From positions 1,736,001 to 1,800,000 of the forward strand of contig OX637345.1 of NCBI GenBank assembly GCA_951799405.1: a stretch of 64,000 bases of DNA, in the 5' to 3' direction. Position 1 is the first letter of the stretch. Each line of letters starts with the position of its first letter. The notes below the pieces were generated by a model. That model saw nothing but the letters and a program-made list of their open reading frames with translations, had not been told where the DNA came from and searched no databases. A program made the translations under genes and the position numbers. Below are positions 52,780-62,914 of the stretch, piece after piece. The DNA is from Agapetus fuscipes. Its lineage: Eukaryota > Arthropoda > Insecta > Trichoptera > Glossosomatidae.

Positions 52780-53260
52780 GAAGTCTCACTTAATTTATTT
52801 ATTTAACAAATATATACATGACTGACAGTGAGACACCAAAACGTCACAATACATATAACATGGTAGACATACGAGAACAATATACAGATCCACAGATACA
52901 TTATTCTACGCATCCATACGTCGTTCTAATATACATACAGACTCAGATAGTAAGCGATCCACACCAGTTGTAAATATATCCAGGTGTAGGGCTGAGGAGG
53001 CCAGAGTATTGAGCAGCGACAGCGCACGCACTACCCAAGACTGACGGAGAACATTGGTTCGGCAGGCGGGAATCATGAAAAGATCATGACTTCTTGCTTT
53101 ATTATAATTTCTGGGGGCGTAAAGCTGTAGAGTCCGTCCCAGCAGTGGCGAGCAATCAATTTTTCCACGAAATATGTTAATTACAAATTTGAGTAAGGCC
53201 ATATCTCGTCTCAACTCTAATGAATAGAATCCGAGATGACCTTGAGAAACTTTGTGGGGT
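52780..53260 (-). pseudogene. Jockey-like LINE, RT C-terminus
   Basis: The minus strand reads HLGFYSLELRRDMALLKFVI, NIFRGKIDCSPLLGRTLQLY, APRNYNKARSHDLFMIPACR, TNVLRQSWVVRALSLLNTLA and then FTTGVDRLL. These are the SLE.RR..A...FV..I..GKIDC..LL motifs found after the RT domain. It is 5'-truncated. Confidence 0.85.
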
Positions 53261-53289
53261 ATAAAAAGGGATAATACCCAAAGTTGCTT

Positions 53290-53685
53290 TTATAGAGGTG
53301 CCTTATATGTCTAGCTTAGTCGTTTGTGGTGCTGGAGGCGCATGCCCCAAATCCAATCGACAGCTAGACGTACTAGCGAGACCATTCGGGGGGAGCTACG
53401 TTTGGATAGCTTGACTCTGGCCAATATATGCACACGCCGTATTCTTCAGTTCTTCGGGCACGCTGTCCGTGGCAATAAGGATAGCCTGGAACGACTGGTT
53501 GTGATCGGTGGCTTGGAGGGGAAGAGGAAGATCCCACACACGATGGACTGACCAATTGAAGACAGCAGCAGACACCTCGGTGGTTGGAGCACTGCGGACA
53601 GCGCTGTCAAGAGAGAACCGGAGAAGAGTGGTTGCTTCCACGCGGGTCGCAACCCTCAGCAATGATGGACAAGATTGAGAAGAAG
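53290..53685 (+). pseudogene. RTE-like LINE, C-terminal fragment
   Basis: VWCWRRMPQIQSTARRTSET, LANICTRRILQFFGHAVRGN and LEGKRKIPHTMD, then a stop. The CWRRML.I.WTA.RTN and RRIL.FFGH blocks are typical. The DNA continues recognisably to GACAAGATTGAGAAGAAGAA. Confidence 0.8.
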
Positions 53686-53689
53686 AATG

Positions 53690-53885
53690 TTTTCAGTCGT
53701 AGAGATGGTTGAGGGAATTAGACGTTGGTACTCGAGTTTGCGTTATTGAAACTAGCGCCGGTTCAAATCCCACCTTCGCCGTGTCCTATCGACAACAACT
53801 TTGATCCTGGTTGAACATATGTCATTGCATACACACAAGCATCAGCTTTCGCATGAAGGCAAACTGGCCATACAAAAAAGTGCTA
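53690..53885 (+). mobile_element. SINE E-like copy
   Basis: GTCGTAGAGATGGTTGAGGG to CGGTTCAAATCCC forms the head, then AACTTTGATCCTGGTTGAAC and GCTTTCGCATGAAGGCAAAC. The head differs from other SINE E copies, so it may be a subfamily. Confidence 0.65.
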
Positions 53886-54148
53886 CAATTTAGTTGGGCT
53901 CAATTTAATAAAACTTTGGTTTAAATTTGTTTAACCCAATTTTGTTTAGGAATTTTCTCACATACGGTTCACCTTTGTTTAATCTTTGTACATCTCGCTT
54001 AACGGCTAGCTTTCTAATCCAGTACTCATCTCCTGCAAAGCGCTATAATCCGTATTAATAGAATAACTAAAGGATATTCTAGCATATACCAGATCATACA
54101 AGAATTGTCTCGGACAGAAACTTCGTGCAACCATCAAATACTAGACAC
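53886..54148. other. No recognisable feature
   Basis: No family repeat seen. Confidence 0.45.
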
Positions 54149-54377
54149 CAGTGGCGAAGGGTGCCATACAAGACGGTTCACATTGTTTTCCTTTTTAAAA
54201 TGATGTAACAAAGTAGTTAAAAAATATAGGCAAAAAGTAAAACAATACATTTAAAACCAAAGAAACAATACGTATTTTTACCCCATTGAAACCATGCAGT
54301 CTACTTTATTATCATTTTTGCCTCATTGTAAACGGAAAACCGATGGTAATCGGCTTGTATGGCACCCTTCGCCACTG
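54149..54377 (-). mobile_element. hAT MITE, copy 3 (229 bp)
   Basis: Termini CAGTGGCGAAGGGTGCCATA and its inverse. CTAGACAC on both sides (54141-54148 and 54378-54385). The interior is inverted relative to copies 1 and 2. Confidence 0.94.
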
Positions 54378-54464
54378 CTAGACACACATATAAAAGTAAG
54401 TAAAAACACACAGACACACAATCATAGTTAAACATGCACAGACATAAACTCATACATTCGTAAC

Positions 54465-54900
54465 AAAGGGTTGGTGAATTGCTTTCCTCTCTACAAAATC
54501 TATGTAAAAAATATAAACATATATTTTTGTTTTCATTATCTTCCGTCGTAGGTTTTTTATAAATCTTGCCTTGACCTTTGTCCTTATTCTTTCACTTAGT
54601 AAAAAAAATATATAGATGATAAAAAAAAGTGTAAAACCTTTTTAACCCTTTCACGCAAAACTGACCGTAAAATTTTCCGTTCAAGTAGAGAAAAAAAGCG
54701 CGTAGCACTCCAGCCCCATCCGCGCCCGATGCGATCGATGGTCCGGAAAATTCTGCAATGTGAGGGAAAAGCAGAAAGAAAAACACCTAACAAGTGGCCG
54801 ATGGAAAGATAAATCCATGCGCCCGTTGGCCGGGGAATTTTCCTTTCTACTCCAGTTGCTTGAGACTAGAAAAAATAAAAGATTGGCTGTTGAAAAGTAT
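54465..54900. other. SINE E tail scrap, then nothing recognised
   Basis: GGGTTGGTGAATTGCTTTCC at 54468. A less AT-rich patch at 54695-54850 (CACTCCAGCCCCATCCGCGC) matches no repeat. Confidence 0.4.
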
Positions 54901-54909
54901 TTATAACCA

Positions 54910-55155
54910 TACTGTAACTGTAACTGTAATTCATTCCGCTAGGAGTGGTCAGAGCATCTGCAAAGTTGCCTCCATTTCTTCATATCCTTACATACCTCTT
55001 TCAATTCATTCATATCCATCACCTTTTTTCATGCATTTTCTTCTTTTGCGCTCGCTTTGTATTTCCCATTCTTTCACAACCTCCTCAATCTGATCACTCC
55101 ATATTGTTTTCGGTCGTCCCTTACCTTTTTTTCTATTTACACTACCATGTGATGG
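54910..55155 (-). pseudogene. RT3-like LINE, 3' end
   Basis: The + strand starts CTGTAACTGTAACTGTAAT (inverse tail), then CTAGGAGTGGTCAGAGCATC, the KRRKCMKKVMDMNELKE codons inverted, and GATCACTCCATATTGTTTTC. Confidence 0.8.
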
Positions 55156-55269
55156 ATAAAGCTTTGAATTTCACAATTAACTAGAAATATCACCACCTTA
55201 AAGATACATTTGAATAAGGGCTGATTTGAGAAATCGTTGTTAATTTTTTTTATTGTTAGTAACTTTTCA

Positions 55270-55355
55270 TAGTTAGCGAATTCTCTTTCCCTCTCTTCCT
55301 CAGCCTTTTTCAGTTCACTCCTGGACGTAGGCCTCCTCCAACCCTCCTCATGTTT
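55270..55355 (-). pseudogene. RTE-like LINE 3' scrap
   Basis: CAGCCTTTTTCAGTTCACTC then CTGGACGTAGGCCTCCTCC. Confidence 0.65.
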
Positions 55356-55504
55356 GTGTATCGGCTGGATAAATAACTGATTATAAAGAAATACTCATGA
55401 TAGACTTCACATTAACTTTTTTTGGTGTTTTCTCTCGTATAAAATAGGAAAAACGTGCATTTATCTGAGAAAACCTGTTATGGATATGAATGAATTGAAA
55501 GAGG

Positions 55505-55775
55505 TATGCTAATCTAATCTAATCTAATTTTCAAAGATATGTAACATTGGGAATTCACAATATATGCGTTCTCACAAGCAGACACGTATAAGTTCGCGCT
55601 TGCACATGCCACATGTAAACCTACAAGATAAAAACCCAAATCTCAAATGAACATGCACCCAGCAACTCTTGCCGACCTTACCTGAAACATGAGTGATATT
55701 GGCAAAGTGAATAATTTTCTACAGCATGGGTAGTCAGCCACATACCAACCTATAAATTAAGGAGCATACATAACA
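55505..55775 (-). repeat. Family C, full length
   Basis: The left side carries GCTAATCTAATCTAATCTAA, giving (TTAGA)n as the tail; the right end is CCAACCTATAAATTAAGGAG. Confidence 0.85.
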
Positions 55776-55799
55776 AATTACATTTTTAAATAAATATAC

Positions 55800-56115
55800 A
55801 ATAACATGTATGCAAGGATTATTTTAAGGAAGCTGATGTGGTCCGCTCAATAAAGGTCAACAGACTGCATTGGCTGGGGCACATTCAGCAAATGGACCAT
55901 CGGAGCCTGGAGAAGACGATTGTGATGACGAACTCGGAGGAACGCCGGACAGTGGGAAGACCACGTTCAAGATGGCTGGATGGAGTGGTGGCGGATTGCC
56001 GTGCAGTGGGAATGTAGGACTGGAGGAGGAAGACGTTGGATAGACAGCGCTGGCAGCGGTTGCTGAGGGAGGCCAAGACCCACCCCGGGTTGTCGTGCCT
56101 ATGATAATGAAGGAT
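55800..56115 (+). pseudogene. RTE-like LINE, C-terminal fragment
   Basis: EADVVRSIKVNRLHWLGHIQ, QMDHRSLEKTIVMTNSEERR, TVGRPRSRWLDGVVADCRAV, a stop, then DWRRKTLDRQRWQRLLREAK and THPGLSCL before a stop. The LHWLGHI..M and GRPR.RWLDGV..D blocks identify it. Confidence 0.85.
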
Positions 56116-56165
56116 TATAAAAAATGGAGTCAAATCTGCAGAAGCTCTGGCCACCCGTAACCAGA
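56107..56165 (+). pseudogene. RT3-like LINE scrap
   Basis: KDYKKWSQICRSSGHP, then a stop, matches CKDRKKWRLLC.GSGH. Confidence 0.55.
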
Positions 56166-56649
56166 TGCTTTTACATTAATAATCATAACTGTATTACAAA
56201 ATCAAAAAACTTTTACACTTTCTCAGCCAAGATGGCCTATTCTACTGTGCTACTGGTGCCTTATATCTACGATTTCTTGGAAGTGAGGGGAGATCTTTTG
56301 GCGTAGAAATCGCCACTCAAAAGGCGGTTTAGAGATTTCTCCGAAAGAAAATTATTGTTGTTTATTTTTGGAGGCTGTGTTTTATTTATTTTTTTGTTTG
56401 TGCCTGAAAACAATGCGCAATGGAGGGCTTAACGTGTGATCGAAGCCTTAGGTGATTTTCTTTTAGGGGCTCTTCTTTTTGAACAAATATGCTTAATGTT
56501 TTATTATTTTGGATGGTTGGTGCAGTAACACTGTGAAAATTCATCTTTATTTAGTTATTAAAAAATCTGTTTTATTTTCACTTTTTATTATTATTTATTA
56601 TTTTTTTTTTTATTATTTTTATGTTTTATTGTTTTCTCACAAGTTTTTT
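56166..56649. other. No recognisable feature
   Basis: T-rich; no motif. Confidence 0.45.
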
Positions 56650-56960
56650 TCTTTCAATTCACTTTGCCAACGGCACCCTTGTTTCAGGGAAGGTCGGAAA
56701 AAGTTGCAGGGCGTATGTTCATTTGAGGTTTAGATTTAAATTTCTAATTCGGTACGCATGCAGCATTTGTAAATTAGAACTTACTTTAATTTAACTACTG
56801 TGTTTTATGGAAACAAATATTTGGTTAAATAAAAAAAATTGTTGCTTTGCTTATGGTCGCTCTGAAGCTGACCACCAATACTGTAAAAAATGGTTCACAT
56901 TGCCCCTAACAGGAAAGAGCGGCAAAAGTTGCAAGTTTTATGTTAGTTGAGGATTTTTTT
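56650..56960 (+). repeat. Two partial family C copies around a family G scrap
   Basis: Copy parts at 56650-56790 and 56860-56960. CTACTGTGTTTTATGGAAAC between them is family G. Confidence 0.65.
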
Positions 56961-56978
56961 TATAGATTTTTGTTATGG

Positions 56979-57302
56979 TGTCTGGTCGATATCTCAGCTG
57001 GTGGAGTGCTTGCGTTCCATGCCGAGAGCTAGGTTTCGATTCCCAACAAGGGTCTCAATAATCATTTTCTTTTTTGGTGTTTCTTTCATAGCCAAAAAAA
57101 ATATACGGGCATGGCTTACTCAGCCTTAATAAAAAATTAGGAACAGCTCATTCGGGAGAGGGTGCTTAATTAGTTGAAGTAGTTGGCGTAAGGTCAACCT
57201 TGATACATGTTAAAACAAACAAGTTCAGACACTAACACGCAATGTCTTCAGGGACAATGCTGTAATAAGTTGCATTTAATGCACAGTTTACTTGCGTTAT
57301 TA
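56979..57302 (+). mobile_element. SINE B, full length, diverged
   Basis: Head GGTCGATATCTCAGCTGGTG to AGGTTTCGATTCCC; tail GCACAGTTTACTTGCG. Confidence 0.8.
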
Positions 57303-57795
57303 AAGAATGGGATTTATAAAACGAATGTTAAAGTAGAAAATGTATAAAAAGGGTGATGGATATGAATGAATTGAAAGAGTTCTGCAAATGCTTATTTATT
57401 ATGTTAATGCTGATTTGTAATGTTGGTTTATTAGTTTGCTACATTTTTTGCATAAGAAATTTTTGACTTTTTTTGTATAGATTTCTTTTTAAGGTTTTGT
57501 TGTTGTTTTTTTTTTTATACTTAAATGTTACTTATTGCTCGTATTCCTTGACTTAAAGGTTGGTATGAGGCTGACCACCCATACTGTAAAAAATGGTTCA
57601 CTTTGCTAATGTCACCCCTGTTTGAGGGAATGTCGGCAAGAGTTGCAGGGCTTATGTTCATTTGACGTTTGGATTTTTTTTGTAAGTACACAATCAGCAT
57701 TTGTAAGCGCGAACTACACGTGTTTGTTTTTGGGCAAACATCTGAGAGCTTTGAATGAATATATCCTTGCAACTTAGATTATAGATTATAGATGC
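57303..57795 (+). repeat. RT2-type LINE 3' end with 3' UTR and family C
   Basis: Short broken C-terminal codons (57303-57400, GTGATGGATATGAATGAATT), then TGTTGGTTTATTAGTTTGCT, GTATTCCTTGACTTAAAGGT and a complete family C ending AACTTAGATTATAGATTATA. It is collinear with 27890-28275. Confidence 0.8.
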
Positions 57796-57799
57796 ATGC

Positions 57800-57860
57800 A
57801 TTGGAATAAGTGGAAGCAAGTCTGCAGGGGCTCTGGCTACTCCTCGCGGAATGATGATGG
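57800..57860 (+). pseudogene. RT3-like LINE scrap
   Basis: AGTGGAAGCAAGTCTGCAGG and GGCTCTGGCTACTCCTCGCG. Confidence 0.55.
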
Positions 57861-58344
57861 ATTTGCATGAAATGTGAACCAAAATATTAATTCATCTTTA
57901 CATCTCAAAAAAAGATTGTGCAAACTAACTTAAGAAAAAACATAAGAAAAAATGGGGCCTCTTTCCAAAATTTACAATCTTCATAAATAAATCCGCCCTT
58001 GGAAGACGTACGAATCTTTCCAACCAGAAAATCGGTCATTTTGTATCAATTCCCTTCACAAATAGGTACTTATTTTCTACATCTCATTCCTCAACAATTG
58101 CTTATTGTACATAATTATTTCCACTCTAATATACATTTTCCCATTCCTTCGTACATTTTGCCATTCTTTTGTACATTTTTTTATATTTTTTCCACTGCCA
58201 CAAAAAAATACGTTTCCTTTCAAATACAGAAACGTAAACAGATAATGTGAATTGATGTTTTATCCTATAAACTACACAACTCCATTCTTTGAACTTTTCC
58301 AATAGAAAAAATATTTGTTAATAATAACAATAAAAAAATATTTT
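57861..58344. other. No recognisable feature
   Basis: AT-rich with no family repeat. The 83-codon frame at 57999-58250 has no motif. Confidence 0.4.
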
Positions 58345-58730
58345 ATCTGAATTGCAAAGATATATTATTATTTAATGCACGCCAACAAGAAGACACGAGC
58401 AAGTTTGCGCTTATACATGCTGCATGTGTATTTACAAAATAAAAGCCTACAAATCAAATTAGTGAGAGCCCAGTAACGGTTAGCGACATTCTTTGAAACA
58501 GAAGTGACATTTGTAGGCCACCCATACTGTAAAAAATGGTTCGCTTTGCCAATGTCACCCATATTTCAGTGAAGGTTGGCAAGATTTGCAGAGCTTATGT
58601 TCATTTGAAATTAGGTTTTTGTGTTGCAAGTCCACATGCAGCATGTGTTAGCGCGAATTTGTACGTATGTGCTTATGGAAATGCATTCAATATGAATCTT
58701 GAACGTAATATATCTTTACAACTTAGATAA
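58345..58730. repeat. Two family C copies head to head
   Basis: A minus copy (58345-58515) and a plus copy (58515-58730) meet at their 5' sides near GACATTTGTAGGCCACCCAT. Confidence 0.75.
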
Positions 58731-58799
58731 AAAAATGATCTAGACATCGGGAGTCAAACTCATGACATTCCTATTACGTACGAGCACCAATCGTTAACC

Positions 58800-59092
58800 A
58801 CTTAATAAGAATAATAATATTTAGATGATTTATTTAGTGAGCGCTGTTTATGTGTGAATCACACCTCAAGTGCCCTCTGCGAGCTTGGTCGTCGCTGTAA
58901 AAAACGCCAATCCTCAAGCAAGACCCAGTTGCTGTAAGGCTGGATGGAAATTTAGTGATCGGTCTTTGGTAAAGGAATATGAATTTTGTACCCAGCTTGG
59001 AGCATATTTTAAAATATAAATGGTATATTTTTGTGAACCCACAACCTTCCATTTACGAGTCAGACGTGTTAACCAATAGACTGCGAATGATA
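58800..59092 (-). mobile_element. SINE A
   Basis: The tail, body and a shortened head (the CCCGGCGGAGCA part is lost) are present on the minus strand. Confidence 0.8.
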
Positions 59093-59124
59093 TTTATTTA
59101 CATACGCAACCATACGCAACTAGA

Positions 59125-59400
59125 CCGGTCCGTAGCTCAGGGGTAGCACTGTGGACTCTGATTGGGAAGGTTGTGGGTTCGAATCCCGGCGGAGCCCAGA
59201 AAATATATTTATATTTTCAAATTTTCTCTTCGCTGGGTTGAAAAATTCATAAACCAATACCAATGACCGATCACTAAAAGGTCCATCCATCCTTACAGCA
59301 ACTAGGTCTTGCTTGAGTAGCTCGTACACCTCTGCGGCACTACAAAAAGTGTCATAGACCCCTAGAGTCTCTAGGGAGTCTCCCGCACAGGATATCTTAA
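59125..59400 (+). mobile_element. SINE A with alternative 3' tail
   Basis: The head GACCGGTCCGTAGCTCAGGG to GGGTTCGAATCCCGGCGGAG and the body are normal to GTCTTGCTTGAG. Then comes TCGTACACCTCTGCGGCACT and AGACCCCTAGAGTCTCTAGG. Confidence 0.85.
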
Positions 59401-59451
59401 AAAAAAGAAACGTTATTTTTTTACCTCAAAGGGTATTTTCTAGGTGTAGAG

Positions 59452-59904
59452 CAGTGGTTCCCAAGCTTTTAATTTCGCGTACCACTAATGAAATTATAAA
59501 TCAGTGGCGTACCACTGAAGTGCAACAGTTAAAAAAATCATTCAAATGGTGAAGTAATAAAAACTGCAACTGTTAATGAAAACATTATGCTTATTTATTT
59601 ATTATAGAAAAAAAATACAATACTCTTAGTTCAGGGGTGTCCAACATAATATTGTGGAGGGCCAGATTTAGTATTTTTGTAATCGTGGCGGGACAGGCCT
59701 GTCTTAGTCTGAAAAATGGTGGTGCATGTTCGAAACAAAAGAGGAAATATTTGGCTCAGTTGTATTTAACTTGAAGCGCGAAATTGAAAAACGTTTTATC
59801 TTATTATTTACTATGTATTTCCCATGGCCATGGCTGCTTGCGTACCACCTTAAGAAGCGTCGCGTACCACTGGTGGTACGCGTACCATAGTTTGGGAACC
59901 ACTG
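59452..59904. mobile_element. hAT-type element, 453 bp
   Basis: It begins CAGTGGTTCCCAAGC and ends TTGGGAACCACTG. GTGTAGAG flanks it on both sides (59444-59451 and 59905-59912). CGTACCACT words repeat near both ends. A CAGGGGTGTCCAAC word inside (about 59632) looks like the end of another hAT. No transposase frame. Confidence 0.93.
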
Positions 59905-59991
59905 GTGTAGAGGATACATCGACAATATATATTTGTTTATTTTACGATATCTCCTATCCGGGGTGGCCCGTTAAAAAGTTTTTATTGCAGG

Positions 59992-60096
59992 GCCATCGAA
60001 AGCTTTATAAGGTCGCTGGCAAATTGCCCGACATCGACTTAAACACACATATAAAAAAAACTAAAGCCTCCTCTATAACACGGTTAGCTTTGTGAA
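59992..60096 (+). CDS. Candidate terminal exon of a host gene (35 codons)
   Basis: After a pyrimidine-rich TTTTTATTGCAG, a possible acceptor, the frame GHRKLYKVAGKLPDIDLNTH, then IKKTKASSITRLAL, ends at TGA (60094-60096). The peptide is not a repeat product elsewhere in the window. I do not recognise it. Without a partner exon it may be chance, so confidence is low. Confidence 0.2.
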
Positions 60097-60234
60097 ATGG
60101 AATACCCTTATAAATGGATTTATATACTAGTAAAAGTGACGAATACGTTGGGTAAGTGACATAAAAAAGTCGTCGCTGGCATAAAAAAGAGCTCTACGAT
60201 ATCTACATAAAGCCCGATTAGATCAATTGCATCA

Positions 60235-60500
60235 AATCTAATCTAATCTAATCTAAGTTGATATGTTACATTGGGGATTTACATTAAATGCATTCTCACA
60301 AGCGGACACGTACAAGTTCGCGCTTGAGCATGCCGCATGTGAACCTACAACAGAAAAACCAAATCTCAAATGGAAATGGACATACACCCTGCTACTCTTG
60401 CCAACCTTCCCTAAAACAGGGGTGACATTGGCAAAGTGAACCATTTTCTACAGTATGGGTGGTCAGCCGCACACCAACCTATAAGTCAAGGAATATACCC
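60235..60500 (-). repeat. Family C, full length
   Basis: The left side ATCTAATCTAATCTAATCTA gives the (TTAGA)n tail; the right end is CCAACCTATAAGTCAAGGAA. Confidence 0.88.
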
Positions 60501-61560
60501 GACAATTAACATTTTAGACATTAACAAATGGATAATTTAAAATGTACAAAAATTTGGAAAACTAAGGAGAAACTCATCAGTTTTAGAAAAAATTATGCAG
60601 AAAAAATAATTAAATAACTAGATATAATATAGATTTAATACTTACTTATTTTTACTTACTTACTTACGTAAGCGGAAAATAAATATTTTTAAGATACAGC
60701 TCATATTTTCAGTGCTTGTTTGACTTATCTACCACTTGATTCAATACAATATTAAATTTTGTCAATTACAAATTTTGTCATTGATAAATATATGTTTCGT
60801 ATTCAAAAACACGCAACAGAAACAAGCATTTCAATTCATTTAAATGGGAAAAATTTCTTTGCGAAACAAACAAAGTGACATACGAGCAAGTTAACAAAAC
60901 TAATAAACTCGTATCTCGAGGTACCATTGTATATTTTTTAATTAAATATTTCTTTCCCTGATCAAATGTGTATCCTCCATCACTTGATTTGTATGTAAGA
61001 TTGTAATTTTTTTAAAGACATCACACAGTTGGAGTTGCAATAACATAGAATTAGTTTTTAGATAAATTTAATAATTGTATGTTTAAATAAAAAACTTTTT
61101 TAAAACATAGTTTTATTTTCACTCATTTGAGTTAACAAGGCCTAAGCGCTATCGGAGGTTATCCGTCCATCATCAGAGGCTAACTGAAGTTAAAAACAAA
61201 ACCAAAGGGTTAATATTCAGGGTAGGAAAGAGAAAGTGGGTGGGGTTTTACTGTTAGTAGGGGAGAAGAAGAATTGTATGTGTGTAAAATCAAATATTTT
61301 TAAGAATATGAGACAGTTGGAGTTGCGATAACACAGTATTAGTTTTTAGAAACTACAATCAAGTCCTTTTATTCTCCTTTACAATCTTTTTTTTGTCGAT
61401 CTGTATTACACTCGATCTAGCACGCGCACGGTCCGGCCAATCGCTAAATGGCTATTCACCTGTTCAGCCGCCAGCCGGACAAATGCCAGGTAAATACCTT
61501 CATGCCGACCGAGCGCCACAGATAAACAATAATACTTATTAAAGGAGCTTATGTACTTGT
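60501..61560. other. No gene; one local duplicated motif
   Basis: CACAGTTGGAGTTGCAATAA at about 61023 and GACAGTTGGAGTTGCGATAA at about 61311 head two related stretches of about 50 bp. Nothing else is recognised. Confidence 0.5.
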
Positions 61561-61699
61561 AGTTACTTTACATGTATAAAGCTATAGGTGTCTACGGATC
61601 GAAATGACAGCCTTTGAAGGCTCTACGCTTCCCGGCATAGACTTTGAGCCGTCATCAGTCACTGAAACATCCGCTGCTAATCCCAAGTGATTGATAAGG

Positions 61700-62000
61700 G
61701 AGTCTTTGTTCATACTGGCGTAGACGCTACGGCTGCGAAAGCCTCTACGCCGTAGCCTGAAGCTTAAACTGAAGATCGCTTACGGGGAACATGGGATGAT
61801 TCCGTTTATTATATCTCAACTTGCATGTACGTCAACTTATTAACGAAATTGTGTAACAATAGACAATGTTATCTACTTTTAATTTTGTCCTGTATTTTTA
61901 TTCATTTAATTTAAAATAATTTTGAAGTATTTGTTTGCACTGGCGTAGACGCTACAGTCGGAAATCCTCTACGACGTAGCCCAAAGCTAAAACTGAAAAT
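61700..62000 (+). repeat. Pair of hairpin-forming repeats
   Basis: ACTGGCGTAGACGCTACGGC to TACGCCGTAGCC (61714-61760) and ACTGGCGTAGACGCTACAGT to TACGACGTAGCC (61938-61982). In the first, GGCGTAGA pairs with TCTACGCC. Confidence 0.75.
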
Positions 62001-62124
62001 GGTTTGACTCTTTAAAGAAACTATTTTTTTAATTAAAAAGTTAAAAATAACATTGATTATATGTTACATTTATCTTTTAATGAGGAATTATAAAAATTAG
62101 TAACAAAATAAAAAACCCGCAGTT

Positions 62125-62215
62125 TTGTTTTCACAGATTGAGTATTTATTTCCCCTCGAGTACTTTCGACTTACGTGATTTTCAAGAGAACTCCGTTTTC
62201 ATCGTTACAAAAATT
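62125..62215 (-). repeat. Dispersed repeat, copy 2 (pair with 41425-41520)
   Basis: CTCGAGTACTTTCGACTTAC then GATTTTCAAGAGAACTCC. Confidence 0.65.
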
Positions 62216-62259
62216 GACCTCCCCCCTCCCCCCCTGTCGACGCTGTTTAATGTTGGCTA

Positions 62260-62354
62260 GAAAGCATTTTTGGCTAGAAAACATTTGTGACCCTTTGAAA
62301 TTTGTAAATTGTAGTTTTGGGCTCTTCCAACTCAAATGGCTGCCGACCCCTGAA
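62260..62354 (-). mobile_element. hAT end fragment
   Basis: The minus strand starts CAGGGGTCGGCAGCCATTTG, a frequent hAT terminus, and continues into AGCCCAAAACTACAATTTAC. The other end is absent. Confidence 0.55.
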
Positions 62355-62359
62355 CTAGC

Positions 62360-62535
62360 GTATTTGGAACAAAATAACGTTCGATCGAATCTGTGTCTGG
62401 CCCGCTTGACAATAACTTCGACCCTGGTTCATCAGATGCCAATTGCATGCACACAAGCTTCTGCTTTCGCATGAAGACAACTGGTCAGGCAAAATAGGTT
62501 GGTGAATTGCATTTCTTTCCACAAATCTATTTAAA
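62360..62535 (+). mobile_element. SINE E, 5' truncated
   Basis: AACGTTCGATCGAATCTGTG, then ACTTCGACCCTGGTTCATCA, GCTTTCGCATGAAGACAACT and AGGTTGGTGAATTGCATTTC. It has the CATGCACACAAGCTTCTGC middle, unlike the 21370 copy. Confidence 0.8.
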
Positions 62536-62914
62536 AGATTTAAAAAAACGTTAATATGTCAGATGGCCGTGACTCCATTTAAAGCTTTCTTTACAGGCTT
62601 GTTGTTATTGTACCACATAAACACATAATATACATGTAATTAATTGTTGGACATATCCAAGTCAGAGTATATGTGGATATATAACTATGCTTGGATATGG
62701 ATAAAGGGGTATATGACAATCCCACTAACATCGCGAAGTCTTCTCCGACACTTTATTAGCTTGTAAAAGCATTCATATGCAAATCATCCCTTAAAACACT
62801 TTAACAACCGGGCGAATAAGAATAGGGGAAGAAAACGGGGAACGTGGAAAGAATAGATAATTAAAGGCTGATGAAGTGTAGCTCTTTATCTTTTTTATTA
62901 TCGCTTTCATGTAG
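62536..62914. other. No recognisable feature
   Basis: No repeat or motif seen. Confidence 0.45.

Noticed and set aside
33532..60444. Similar 60-70-codon frames (FANVTPVSGKVGK...) in many family C copies
   Set aside because: They recur because the copies are related. The frame is often broken, its length varies, and no domain is seen, so I do not treat it as a protein.
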